From Theobroma cacao (taxonomy: Eukaryota; Streptophyta; Magnoliopsida; Malvales; Malvaceae): DNA of 64,000 nt. Shown one piece after another: positions 48,199-59,898 of this stretch (position 1 is the stretch's first letter; each line of letters starts with the position of its first letter). The DNA lies in the NCBI RefSeq assembly GCF_000208745.1, contig NC_030853.1:19269689-19333688 (forward strand), given 5' to 3'. Under the pieces are notes generated by a model. That model saw only the letters and a list, made by a program, of their open reading frames with translations, searched no databases and was not told where the DNA came from. Position numbers and translations under genes: made by a program.

Positions 48199-50800
48199 TG
48201 TCAAACCCTGTTCTATAAAATAATTACGACGTCATTTACATGCTCAATAGAATGTTTACAAATTTAGAAAGTTCAAAAAATCGTTAAAAGACGATATTAC
48301 CCCTAATGGTACCATTGAGTCGATTAAGCCTCGAACTAGTTCAAATAGAAATTTTAAGGTGAAATTAAGAGTTTCACAGTTCATGGATGACTTAAAATGG
48401 TAATTCGGAGTTCGAGGATCAATTTGGAGTTAAACCGAAATTTTCACTATCTAGGGGTAAAATGGTCATTTGCCACTTGGAGACAAAATGAGAATTTTTA
48501 GAAAAGATTTTTTTTAGTCCATTTGACTTATTGGAGTATGATTTAAGTATTGGAGTATGATTTGAAGTTTAGAAGTGAAAAATTTTAATTCCAGTATAAT
48601 TTAGAGTATAAGGGTGAAATGGTAATTTTGCCACCCCGGGGGTAAATCGGTAAATTTTCACCCCCGACACTTGTCAAGACCAAGGGATTTTATTCATCAT
48701 GGAAATAGATAAACATGAGAAATGTGTGGTGGAGAATTAAAGAATTAAAAGTCAAATATTTAAAATTTGAGCCAATAAAGAAATGCCATGTGTCATATTT
48801 TTATTATTTTATTATTTCTTTATAAAAAGGCAAAAAATCAGCGCATTTCTCCCATAGTGATCAGCCAAACCAGAAGAGAAGAGAAACCAAGGAANNNNNN
48901 NNNNNNNNNNNNNNNNNNNNNNNNNNNNNNNNNNNNNNNNNNNNNNNNNNNNNNNNNNNNNNNNNNNNNNNNNNNNNNNNNNNNNNNNNNNNNNNNNNNN
49001 NNNNNNNNNNNNNNNNNNNNNNNNNNNNNNNNNNNNNNNNNNNNNNNNNNNNNNNNNNNNNNNNNNNNNNNNNNNNNNNNNNNNNNNNNNNNNNNNNNNN
49101 NNNNNNNNNNNNNNNNNNNNNNNNNNNNNNNNNNNNNNNNNNNNNNNNNNNNNNNNNNNNNNNNNNNNNNNNNNNNNNNNNNNNNNNNNNNNNNNNNNNN
49201 NNNNNNNNNNNNNNNNNNNNNNNNNNNNNNNNNNNNNNNNNNNNNNNNNNNNNNNNNNNNNNNNNNNNNNNNNNNNNNNNNNNNNNNNNNNNNNNNNNNN
49301 NNNNNNNNNNNNNNNNNNNNNNNNNNNNNNNNNNNNNNNNNNNNNNNNNNNNNNNNNNNNNNNNNNNNNNNNNNNNNNNNNNNNNNNNNNNNNNNNNNNN
49401 NNNNNNNNNNNNNNNNNNNNNNNNNNNNNNNNNNNNNNNNNNNNNNNNNNNNNNNNNNNNNNNNNNNNNNNNNNNNNNNNNNNNNNNNNNNNNNNNNNNN
49501 NNNNNNNNNNNNNNNNNNNNNNNNNNNNNNNNNNNNNNNNNNNNNNNNNNNNNNNNNNNNNNNNNNNNNNNNNNNNNNNNNNNNNNNNNNNNNNNNNNNN
49601 NNNNNNNNNNNNGAAAATTATTGTGTTTTATGGGAAAATGGGATTTTATAAAATAATTTTATAAAATTTTTGAAAATTTAATAATGATTTCAAAAATAGA
49701 GTAATTGGAGACCTATACTATGATTGTGTTGTTTATCCATGATTTTACATTAAATGGCTTATGATAAATGTGGGTATGACTGGTTATTTTTATGATTTAA
49801 AGAATATGTGAACTGCTTTGATTTGCCTTGAATGTGTTAAGTGAGCCATGTCATACTATTGTGATTTTATTAGTTGGTGGATTATAAAGTGGGCACTGCA
49901 GTGACGGGGGTTCCGTTGGCCAGCCTAATTAGAGGGGCACGGTTCTCAATTATTGAGCTTACCTCGATTGGAGAGGCGCGTAGGATAACTCCCGAGGTAG
50001 GATTTGAGTACACTTCACGCTGGCCACCACGTGAAACTGAGACTCAGCCAACGCCGAGGAACGGCTGTGTTGTCAGAGGTGAAATGTGTTTGTGTGTGTG
50101 ACAATAAACAACCTTGGCGGTCTCGATAAGATACCTTCGCGGGGTATCCCCGAGAATGGATTTTTGGCAAGGGCCAAGTTTTTGAAAAGTGCATAAGCCA
50201 TGTTGAGTAATTGGATGAAATCCAATTATTTATATGGGTTGGGATGAATTATTTTAATTGTCTCCTATTACTCGGCTTTAGATTATTTTGATGATGTTTG
50301 TCTACTCACTGGAATTTTATAATCTCATTCCTTCTTCCTATACATTTTTCAGGCTCAGAATATGCAGTAGACTGTCAATTGCATCGAGAAGTAAATTTCG
50401 GAGTTGCATCCTAGAAAGTAAGAGTTCGTAACCCTATATTTTCTTAGTCAGTTGGGGGCCCACGTGTCACTGTAAAAGTAATTTTATTCTTCAGTTATTT
50501 AATTTAAAATATGTATGAATATATTTAGCTTTTACACCATGTTTTTGGCGAGTTTCGGTATTTTCGAAGAAAAATGACGAAAATGCCTCTGTGAGCTAGA
50601 AAGTAATATTTTATTATTTTAATTTGGAAATGACTTATGATTTTTTTTGAAATGTGAGATTTAATAACTGTCGCTCATTGGAGAGATGCAGAAGCTGATG
50701 CTAAGCCTTGCGGGGTTTCGATCGGCATTCGGGGTAATGAGTGCCTATCGAGACGTCGCGGCGGTTGTCACGGGCTCGATGAGAGTTCCGGGTCGTGACA
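48199..50800 (+). mobile_element. Solo LTR with perfect ATAGA target-site duplication
   Basis: Starts TGTCAAACCC and ends GGTCGTGACA. ATAGA occurs at 48194-48198 and 50801-50805. It is the same family as the LTR at 59899-62660. Shared blocks include 'aattacgacgtcatttac', a TATA-like TTTATAAAAAGG near 48819-48831, a GC-rich block (49890-50160) and the end 'tatcgagacgtcgcgg'. The middle is an assembly gap (48895-49612). No internal coding sequence follows it, so it is a solo LTR. Confidence 0.9.
48895..49612. other. Assembly gap (718 N)
   Basis: Run of unknown bases inside the solo LTR. By comparison with the second LTR the missing part should correspond to roughly 60575-61440. Confidence 0.99.
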
Positions 50801-50805
50801 ATAGA

Positions 50806-51826
50806 TGTCTTCGTGTCATCACTCCATTGTCCATTCCCCTATTTATGTCGCACATATGTTTTGTTTTTATTCTGTTGGTACACACTCCTTATAGCTAAGG
50901 TTAGGTTTGGCATATGTTATAAATATACATGTGGTGTAATTATGCATGATATGCATAGAATTGAGCACATGGATTGTGCGAATGGAAATGTCGATGGGGA
51001 CATGATGGATATTGATGAAACGCAAACATGAGATGGATGTTATGAACTATACGTGTGTGTTGAGCTGTATGCTCATTATATAAGTATATGAGTTGTGTTA
51101 AAGTTGTCTATGTTAAGGAGACTTGTTTGGATTTAATGGATCTTACTTACATAGGGAATTTGGATCGTGACTACAAGATTCAATTTTTATAAATTATTGT
51201 ATTGAAATTAAATCTAACACTTTGACAAAATACATAGACTAATTGCATAATTTAAACAATAATTAACCATTGATCTTTGTTATATTTATGCCAAGTTGTT
51301 CCTCTAAACAAATCCAAAGAGAGGGTTCCCTTAATTAATATTGGAAATGTAAATTAAAATATTTTGAGTTCAAATGGCGTCTGAATGAGATAAAACATGA
51401 ATCGTAAATGTACTTAAGATGCATGGCTGCCATTATTACCCGTTCGAGTTCCATATTCGGATCGAAATCTTTGGACAATCAACTGTGCTGCTCAATTCAG
51501 AGTACTACTGTATGTACGAACCTGTGTGTATGGTTTTCCTTGTTTCTCTTTACACGTTTTTAAAATTGATCAGATATAGAGCTGAATTCAAAATTGGAAT
51601 GAATCTCATGATTGAAAGAGTCAAATGGCATTAATTTCCACTTCCATAAAAGAATAGAGTGACATATATAATTCCTATATAACTGAACCAGACTACAATT
51701 AAAAGCCCTGAAGAAGCATAAAAATTATATCTCTTCAGTTGTCTTAAGACACCTAAGAAATGGCTGGCTTGCTGCTGCTGGCTTATTCATGAAAAAAGAT
51801 ATAGAAAAGGATGATATAGCTAGAAT
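50806..51826. other. Continuation of the older host repeat, then GASA downstream region
   Basis: The first few hundred bases continue the sequence interrupted at 48198. The rest includes the presumed 3'UTR of the GASA gene next to 51826. No other gene seen. Confidence 0.45.
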
Positions 51827-52308
51827 TTAAGGGCACTTGGGTCCTCCTTCCTTGGTCTTCCAATTGTTGTAGCAAGGACAGACTTGCTTGTTACCGTAAG
51901 TCCCTGGAGGGACGCATAGGCATTTGGCACAGCACTTGAGACAGAAGAACATGCACGGCTTCTTGTGGGATGTTGCTGAGCAACGATACTTGCATTTTGG
52001 TTGACAATCTGAACAAAATCACAAGAAGAAAATGTTAATTGGTACTTAATCATGACAACTGTAACACACTGGTAAGTCAAAAAAAAAAAAACATAGATGC
52101 ATTACCTGAAGGGCGAAGCTTAGCACTACTATAAGCCTGCATGTACAAATTCAGTTGATGAAGAAAGATCAGAGCTAAAAATAAGAACGAAATGAAACAA
52201 GTGTTGATATGCTCAGCTCTATTCAATACATACCTCAGCCACATTGGACAGAGCAATCAAAAGAAGCAGAGACAATGGCAGAAGCAATGAGCTTCGTGAA
52301 GCTGCCAT
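51827..52308 (-). CDS. GASA/snakin cysteine-rich secreted peptide
   Basis: GASA (gibberellin-stimulated) peptides are small secreted proteins with a 12-cysteine domain, involved in growth signalling and defence. The three coding exons are 52308-52234, 52136-52106 and 52008-51827. Introns are GT-AG, phases close, and the protein is 95 residues. Residues 1-25 form a signal peptide (MAASRSSLLLPLSLLLLIAL). A short variable linker AYSSAKLRPS is encoded by the 31-nt middle exon. The C-terminal domain (CQPKCKYRCSATSHKKPC to GGPKCP) has all twelve cysteines in the family spacing, including CLKCCAKCLCVPPGTYGNK and the terminal KCP. A TATA box lies about 70 bases upstream of the ATG. The gene is intact and compact amid repeats; which GASA paralogue it is cannot be said. 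Confidence 0.96.
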
Positions 52309-52378
52309 GTTTTTGTTTTCTTCCTTTTTCTTTTTAGTAAAGTTTTTGTACTGATGAAAAAGAAGAGGAATTTGAGTG

Positions 52379-52388
52379 GATTTTATAG
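52379..52388 (-). promoter_or_regulatory. TATA box of the GASA gene
   Basis: The minus strand reads CTATAAAATCC about 70-80 bases upstream of the ATG, a near-consensus plant TATA box. Transcription would start about 30 bases downstream, near 52350, leaving a short 5'UTR. Confidence 0.75.
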
Positions 52389-53959
52389 CGGAAAAGAATA
52401 TTAATACAAGAGAGAAAAGCGGCGCGAACATGGGGCGTAGGCACAAGATCTCACATGGGGATGGGAGAAGACGATTCCACTAGCGATAAACGCGGCGTGT
52501 CTCTCGTGAGGTTTTGTCTTTGTAAGTATTTACTTTTGTCAACTTGAGTTCTGTCCTTTTTTGCTTGTTTTTACAAGGTAGTTAAACAGTTACGCATTTG
52601 GTGCTACTTGCTACGATGATTTGATATTTGGACAGAGTATCTCATTCTTCATCATCTATTCTTTAATTTGTGAGTTTTCTTTTTTCTGATAAATAAATAC
52701 TTTCTTTGACCCATATGTTTTTAGGAAAAATCATTTTATAAACATGATTAAAAGATTGATAAGTATCTTTATTTAACTTTGTTAGTAGAGTTTAAAAATT
52801 TCGTGATGTATGGAGTAATAATTTTATTTTTCATATTATTTGACTTCATACATATATATATTGAAAATATTTTAATAAAATTTTTAAATATTGATATTCA
52901 ACATTTTTAAATATCAATAAATACAAAAATTCATAAATATTTTAATATGGAATACAAAATAAGCAAAAGTATCAAATTTTTGACAAATAAGTCAGAATAG
53001 AATATGGAGATATCTCACAAAAGGAATGCCAAGAGAGTTTTAATTTAAAATACTAAGTTATCATATTAAATAAGATTTCATTTATAATCAATCTCTACAT
53101 TTAATATGAATATATATATATATATATAATAATAATATTATTATTAATAGGCAGTTGTATTTTTTTATTTTGGAAGCCTTAACCAGCAATAATGGTGTGC
53201 AATAAAGGCGTAATCCGTTAGATCCGATTGACATATTGACAGTTTCGTCCGTTCAGTTAAATTAAATTTAATAATAATATATTAATATTTTTAAAGATAA
53301 TTTAAAATTAAAATTATATAAAAATATCTTCAAGTTGAGCTCTAGTCAATAAAAATTCATGTCCAAAGCCCACTTAAGAAGCAATCCAGGCCTTAGATAA
53401 ATCTAAGCAGCACACTTACTGGTTATGCATGGAAACATCTTTATTTAATACATATTGAAAATCTTTGGTTTCATGGCTCACTGTTCCATTTGTTTAAGTT
53501 TATTCTATAAGAAATATAACCTTAACAAGTAATCTTAAAATAATATATGAGTATTTGACTCATTAATTAGTATATGTTTCGAACAAGGTTCGAATCTCTT
53601 GTCTCTCAATTATAAAAATAAATAATTTTAAAATAATATAAGTTATGCCCCTTTAATTTATTTTGTCCCTTGGGAAAACTTGGTTGATTAGTTTAATTTT
53701 GGGTGATTCACCCACTAATTAAGTATTAACCACTGGCTTGATCACTTGATTTTGAATAATCAAAGTACTGTCGTACAAATGTGTGTGTACCAGTGCAAAC
53801 CAACATGTGAATGACTAAATTTTGGAGCAACTTTTATCCTCATTTTACGCTCCTCCGAGCTGGAAGAGAAATAATGAGTACAGATTGGAATTATCAAGTT
53901 TAACATATTCATTTGACCAGTGAGAATGATTTTTGTGCATGTTGGATCATTAAGACATA
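52389..53959. other. GASA upstream region and AT-rich spacer
   Basis: A GC-richer patch at about 52418-52510 (gcggcgcgaac, cgcggcgtgtc) upstream of the TATA box may hold promoter elements. Beyond it I see only AT-rich spacer and a short (TA)n run at 53109-53127. Confidence 0.45.
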
Positions 53960-54353
53960 ATGTCTCAAAAGTTCTTAAATTATTTAAGAAAATTTAAATA
54001 AATTTTTATTTTTATTATATTTTATATTTTTATTTTAAGTTAAATATACATTTATGATTAACTTGATTAATTTTTATTAATCAAAATGTCACTTGTGGCT
54101 TTATACCCACATGACGTTATTGTAGAAGGTGAACAATATCACATGACCATACTATTTTATTATCCATTATAATATATCAATACGTTATGTGACATAGGAT
54201 GATAAATGACATTTTGACTAACAATAATTAGTCAATTATTAATTATAATGACTTATTTGGTTCAAAATAAAAAATTAAGGACTTGATTGAACATAATAAA
54301 AAAATAAAAATTTATTTGAAATTTTTTGAATAAATCAGAGATTTTTTAGATAT
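53960..54353. mobile_element. MITE with long terminal inverted repeats
   Basis: The left arm begins ATGTCTCAAAAGTTCT. The right arm, read inward, begins ATATCTAAAAAATCTCT. The arms stay alignable for about 90 bases (shared AAATAAATTTTTATTTTT and TTATTTT..G...AAATA). The centre contains 'tatgtgacataggatgataa'. No coding capacity. The target duplication was not resolved. Confidence 0.6.
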
Positions 54354-55542
54354 TGTATTAATCATTAATTATGTAGATAAATTTTCTCTGGAGGTTCATG
54401 AATTTGTGCAACCACCAAATAGAGTTAGGCTATTGCTTTTTGGTGATACTGTTGGTAATTGTATGCCAAGATTAATCCATTGCTTATGGTATCTGATGGG
54501 CTCCACTTTAGGATCATTGACCCAACGATTTGAGCGGGAGAGTAATTAATATTTGGAAAGAATTGAGTTTTGAAAGATTTAGAATTATTGACTACTACTA
54601 TGATCCTCAGTGATTTTATGTCGGCAATAATCCTATATCTTTATTGATTTTGTACCATCTAGCTTGAAAATAAAGGTCTTTCTCAATAAATTTCATTTCT
54701 AAGAAAAGATATATATATATGATCATGAAGTCAATTCACGTAATTATCAATTCCCACGTTTTAGTTGCCAACGGAAAATGACATTCATGTGACAATTGAG
54801 ATAGATAGCCGACCTTGTCTTTGAGCATCCTTGATTATGCTCCAGTCCATTGGTTGAGTTTTTTTTTTTTTACTTTATTGATATGCAAAATATCATCATG
54901 TCTAACGATGCCGAGTGAGAATAACAATGTGAATGACTTACTTTCTTGTAGAAATTCTATTTGTTAAATTATGTAATTAGTCTCTGTATATTTAATTAAG
55001 TGTTAAAAATTTAATTTTTATATAATAAATTGTAAATTGTAAATTTTTATATTTTTAAAAATTGATAATGTTAGTCTAATTGGTAATATAGATTAAATTC
55101 TTCCATTATATTTAAGCTAAATGTGACATTTGATTGGGTTCACGTAACATTTAATAAATTTGACAAGTGATAAAATCATAATGATAATGTGGTGTTAACT
55201 AGGTGATGACGTGGCATTGACAGAGTGATGATATGACACTTTTAGCAATTTAAAAAATTTAAAAATATAATAAATTTCTCTTATATCCTTAGATTTTGAT
55301 TGTAATTCACTCTTTGTCCATTAGTATTGGAAATAGATACTTTGCTCAAAATAATATTATATTGTTAGACACATATAAATCCTACCGTTAGTCTACTGTT
55401 AGAGTTTCGTTTATTTAATAACGTGTCATAGATTTTATACCCATTTTACCTTTCTATTTACTTAATTTTACTATTCATTTTTTAAATAACCCACAAATGC
55501 TCTACTACAACATTCAAAATCCTTTGTTTTGGGTCTGAAAAA
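54354..55542. other. AT-rich spacer, possible further MITE debris
   Basis: No gene. 55010-55270 has an AT-rich/inverted-repeat-like structure with a 'gatgacgtggcattgacag' centre similar in style to the neighbouring MITEs, but the ends are not clear. A T-run lies at 54860-54871. Confidence 0.4.
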
Positions 55543-55771
55543 GTTTCCACAAATCAAATTTGAGCTATACGAAGCCACAAACTAATAATTTGATTAATTT
55601 TTTATCTCAACTGATTCAGTTGTTAGCTAGCGTAACCAACAAAGAACTTGAAATATTGACATGTTTGGTTCCAAATCTCAGAAAAAGAACAATCATTCGT
55701 CACCGATTTTAAAAAATTTCCAGAAATCAAATTTGCACTATATGAAGCCACATACCAATAATTTGATTCAA

Positions 55772-56801
55772 GGTCAGTTTGTTTTGCAGTAAAATATTTT
55801 TCAAAAAATATTTTCAGGACTTATGTTTGTTTAGAAGACGAAAAATTAATTTCAGACGTAAAATATTTATGAGTCAATAGAGTTAATCACGAAAAATGTA
55901 TTATGCCCTTGAAAGGCACAAGACATTTTTCAGATAACAACAAAAACACTTTTATATTAAGTTTATGAGTACAAGTTTGATGAATATTAATATTTAACTT
56001 AAAATATTAAAATAAAAATAAAATATTTATATTTAAAAAATTAATCATTCCTTTATAATAAAATATTAATATTTAAATTACACAACACAATTAAAATTAA
56101 AAAATATTTTTTAATGAAATCGTTCAATACAATTGAATTTTTTATTTGTAAATGGAATNATTACACAACACAATTAAAATTAAAAAATATTTTTTAATGA
56201 AATCGTTCAATACAATTGAATTTTTTATTTGTAAATGAATAAGTCTTACTAATAATTATAATAAAAATATTTCAATGATTATCATTTGATGAATACACAT
56301 TTATAATAGGTTTAAATCTTATTAATAATTATAATAAAAAATATTTCAATGATCGTCATTTAATGATTACATATTTATGAGTGTAGGTTTTGGATATCTT
56401 ACACAATTGATGAATATTTATATTTTTTTAGTTATAATAAAAAGTGATAAGATGGAATTTTTTTTCTAAAAATTAGACTTTATTTTCACCACAGATATGT
56501 GGTTAAATGCTTTGGGAAATATCATTATTGATTTGTTCACTTTCATTTCCATTCTTAATTTTGATCCCAAATTAGTGAAAATCAAATATCAATATTGTTT
56601 TGTAATCAACTTCTATTTATTATTTTAACACATAAATAACTTCACCATGATGGAAAATATTTTTCATAAAATGATCTAAACTACAGAAAATGTTTTCAAT
56701 AGTTTATCCAGATAATAGAAAATATTAAATTTTCCTATAAAACATTTTACACAGAAATAATTTTCCTCTAGCGATTCATTTTTCGGTTACCAAACAGATC
56801 C
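55772..56801. mobile_element. Non-autonomous DNA element with GGTC/GTTTG inverted termini
   Basis: The termini are GGTCAGTTTG (left) and GGATCTGTTTG (right end read inward). TCAA flanks both sides (55768-55771 and 56802-56805), and the paralogous empty site reads TTAA at that point. No transposase is present. The interior has 'aaaatatttttc'-like runs repeated near both ends. The superfamily is not certain from a 4-bp duplication. The length includes an assembly duplication near 56159. Confidence 0.65.
56077..56238. repeat. Identical copies on either side of a single N (likely assembly artefact)
   Basis: 56077-56154 and 56160-56238 are the same sequence, separated by a few bases and the N at 56159. 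The pattern is the same as at 14760. Confidence 0.8.
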
Positions 56802-56920
56802 TCAATTTCCTCTCTCAACCGACCCAACTGCCAACTAGCATAACCAACAAAGAACTTGAAATCTTGAGATGTTTGGTTCCACATATTTGTAAGAGAACAA
56901 TCGTTCGTCATTGATTTCTT

Positions 56921-57349
56921 TAATTTTTTTTTCTAATTTTTGATCCCTATAAAACCCATTTCCAAATTCTGGAAATCAAGTGGAAGGAAGAGTTGCGAGG
57001 GTGTTTTTCAATAGGAGAACCTCCAGTAGTTGTAGAAGAGCATGATAGCCAGAGTTGAATATCATATGGAGACTAAAGTACTACAATAAAACATCTAAAG
57101 AGGTCTACAATGGAGGATAAGAGTGAGAAGTTTGGCTTTAAATGATTTTCTGAAAACTTTCATTGAAAAGGAAGACTTTAGGGAAGTAAGGAAAGGAGCA
57201 TGGGTTGATTGGAAAAAATGGTTTTTGTCTATGGAGGAGTAGCATTGATATTTCGCAGTGTTGATTGACTACAAATGGGTGACAGTTAAAGGCATTTCGT
57301 TGCATGTCGATTGATTAATCTTTGATAGAGTACAAAGATTAATGGCATA
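56921..57349. other. Short unassigned stretch
   Basis: More balanced composition than the flanks, with broken plus-strand coding potential in 57100-57300 (stops in every frame). Possibly an old gene or retroelement fragment. Nothing identified. Confidence 0.35.
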
Positions 57350-57553
57350 ATATCTAAAAAAGCCCTTATGCTTTTATTGTGTTCAATTAAGCCTTTATAT
57401 TTTTATTTTAAGTCAAATAAGTTCTTACGAATAATAATTGATATAATTAAAATACAACTTGTCATTCTATGCCACGTGACACTGACATGACATACTAATA
57501 CATCATAATTGATGATGATATACATATTGACATATGATGATGAAGTGACATTG
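57350..57553. mobile_element. Truncated MITE-like remnant
   Basis: Its left end (aatatctaaaaaagcccttatg) and the following blocks resemble an end of the MITE at 53960-54353. It appears cut by the LTR-like sequence that begins at 57554. No second end found. Confidence 0.4.
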
Positions 57554-59898
57554 TGAAACCCCCAATATTTCTAAGAAGGGTAGTTGGATAAATCCTTAAA
57601 TGAGCTTTGGATATATATCATACTTAATTTCATTTATGGTTATAGTCTCTTCCATGTATTCTTTTATCCTTTGTGGTTGCCACTTTGGTTGGTTGTCATT
57701 GTAGAAGCAGAGATTTTTTCAAGGTTGGAATGTCTCAAAATATGTAATTTTTGTAAAATAATTTTTTGAAAATAAAAAATAACGGTAATGGTTCCCTTAA
57801 TATTTAAAAAATCAAAAATAATTTTTCATAATTTTTTATGTACGTTTGCTATGGTAAATGAGAGCCACAAATTTATTTTCAATTAAACTTTTTCGATTTT
57901 GTTCTTGAAACCAAAATTTAGATTTTGATTCTTTTGGATTTTGATTTTTTTGATATTTTTATTAAATCCAAATGGGGAGTTTTTGTTTATTTACATTAAA
58001 TATCTTAAGTAAATGAAGAGTAAAAAGGAAAGAAATAAAAATGAGGACATTTAATGTAAATAAGCTTAATGTAAATAAGCTTAGGGCCTGTTAAAGACAC
58101 TCATAGTGCTTTTTGAACAAAATCTATTGATAGATTAAACCCAGAAAGTATTTTTAAGATAATTAAAGAACATCTATCAATAAACATTTAGCATTTATCG
58201 ATAGATAACAACTCGAGAGCTTTTTAAAAAGACCTTTAAGCCTATCTATCCATAAATGGAAACATCTATCGATAGATGACGTAGATTTTTGAAAAATAAA
58301 AGATGGCAAATGTGTATTTTCACACTCCAAAGTATAAATATGACCCATTTCTTTAGGATTTTTCATTCCCAACCATTTTCCACCAGTTTTCTCTCAATTC
58401 TAAGCACTCTTCACATAGTTTTAAACTTAAACCACCATTTTTGGGAGATTAAAGCTTGGACTTAGGGATTTTCAACAAATGTGATATTTTTTAACTTTGA
58501 ATCTTTAAATCTACGGTTTTTCAACTTTGAAAAATACTATTTTGTGTCTAGACTTTTACTAGTCCTTCAAGCTAAAGGTTTTGGTGATTTTTCTCATGGA
58601 TTAGATCTTACCCAAGGTAATGAAAAATTGGTTTAGTTAGCTTTAGATGAATTCAATTAGTTTGGAAAAGGCTTAGAAGGATTATTACATGGTTTATAGT
58701 TTGAGTAATGATTTTAATGATTGTTTAACAATTTAGGAACGATAAAAAACTCCAAGAAATTCACTAAAGTAAAGTCTTGTTTGTTGGTGGAAGTCGACAT
58801 TTCAAAGGTGAGTGGATACACCTTTTTAAGTATTTTGATATGTAAAATGTGTATAATTTTTATGGAATTGATTTAGTATGCATGAAGAAACATTACTTTA
58901 AGAATGGCTTATAAGAGGATTTGAGCTCCAATGTTTTCAATTTCGAAATATATGATTGAAGGATTTGATTTGATGATGATTTGTTATATGATATAACACA
59001 AATGATTTTCAACTAGTTTGTCAATCTACTATGTATGTAAATATTCTATTATGTATTAGTTTTCAACAAGGGGAGTCATGCTTTTTCAAACGTTTTACTT
59101 CAAAAACTTCAATTCCATTAAGATGGGAAATGAGAAATGTAAATAGATTTATGGATGCTTAGGTGGAGGTAGACATTCCCCCCTCCCCCCTTGAGCTTAT
59201 GATATGCTTTATTTAAGAAATATTTGAATGTGAAATGTGGTTCTTTGAGATAATATGTGATGTAGTTCCACATATCCTATAGGAAAGTTTAAAGGTGTAG
59301 CCTAAGTTTACTTGAGTTGAATATGTGCTGAAAGTATGTTGAGGTATAAGATAATGCTTTAAATGAAAATGTTTCCTAGTGCTTTTACATGGTGTGAGTG
59401 TAATATCCCGTAGTTTGATATGGTGGCTAATAAAACTTATCGGATGTCAATTGAGGTTAATTAGAATGTTTAAAAGTGATGAAAGGTGAAAGGAATAATT
59501 TGGAATAAAAAATCTCGCAAGCGAGAAAATGATAAAAAAATAATAATACTTTTATCAGAGAAGAATTTACGAGATAAAAGGTGATTCAGATGTGAATTAG
59601 GGCATAATAAGATATTTTGGGTGCCAAAGAGACAAGTGAAAAATTTTGAAATAAAATAATATTTTATTAATAAAATAATATTAAAATATTAATATTTTAT
59701 TCAGTGTCGAAATTTTTCATGAAGGAGTATATAGTCAATCTAAGTGGGGGAGAAGCAGAACGAGGAAATTTCGAAGAAAAATGACTTTAATGGGAACCAC
59801 GTGTCTTTGTTAAATAAAGCTAGCGCTAGTAAGTAAATATTTAAATATTACGGTGATACTACATTGAAGTATAAACTTGATATTTTATTGATATAAGT
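57554..59898 (+). other. LTR-derived sequence, probably two truncated or nested LTRs
   Basis: A candidate LTR start TGTGAAACCCCC is at 57552-57563. A TATA-like AGTATAAATATG near 58331-58342 is followed by a leader-like stretch. A second LTR-like start, TGTAATATCCCG, is at about 59398-59409. Neither end could be confirmed. The second is interrupted by the LTR at 59899. Confidence 0.45.
58120..58280. repeat. Cluster of ATCTATCGATAGAT-type palindromes
   Basis: Perfect or near-perfect copies of the palindrome ATCTATCGATAGAT and its half-sites occur at about 58126-58139, 58171, 58197-58204, 58241 and 58266-58278, just upstream of the TATA-like box. Confidence 0.7.

Larger units (their letters stand above)
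55543..56920. repeat. Tandem duplication whose second copy is split by a transposable element
   Basis: Copy A is 55543-55715. Copy B is 55716-55771 plus 56802-56920. Shared blocks are 'aatcaaatttg', 'gaagccaca', 'taataatttgatt', 'taaccaacaaagaacttg' and 'gtttggttcca'. Copy A is uninterrupted and so represents the empty site. Confidence 0.8.

Noticed and set aside
48788..49651. 287-codon open frame
   Set aside because: Almost all of it is the N gap, so it is not a real reading frame.
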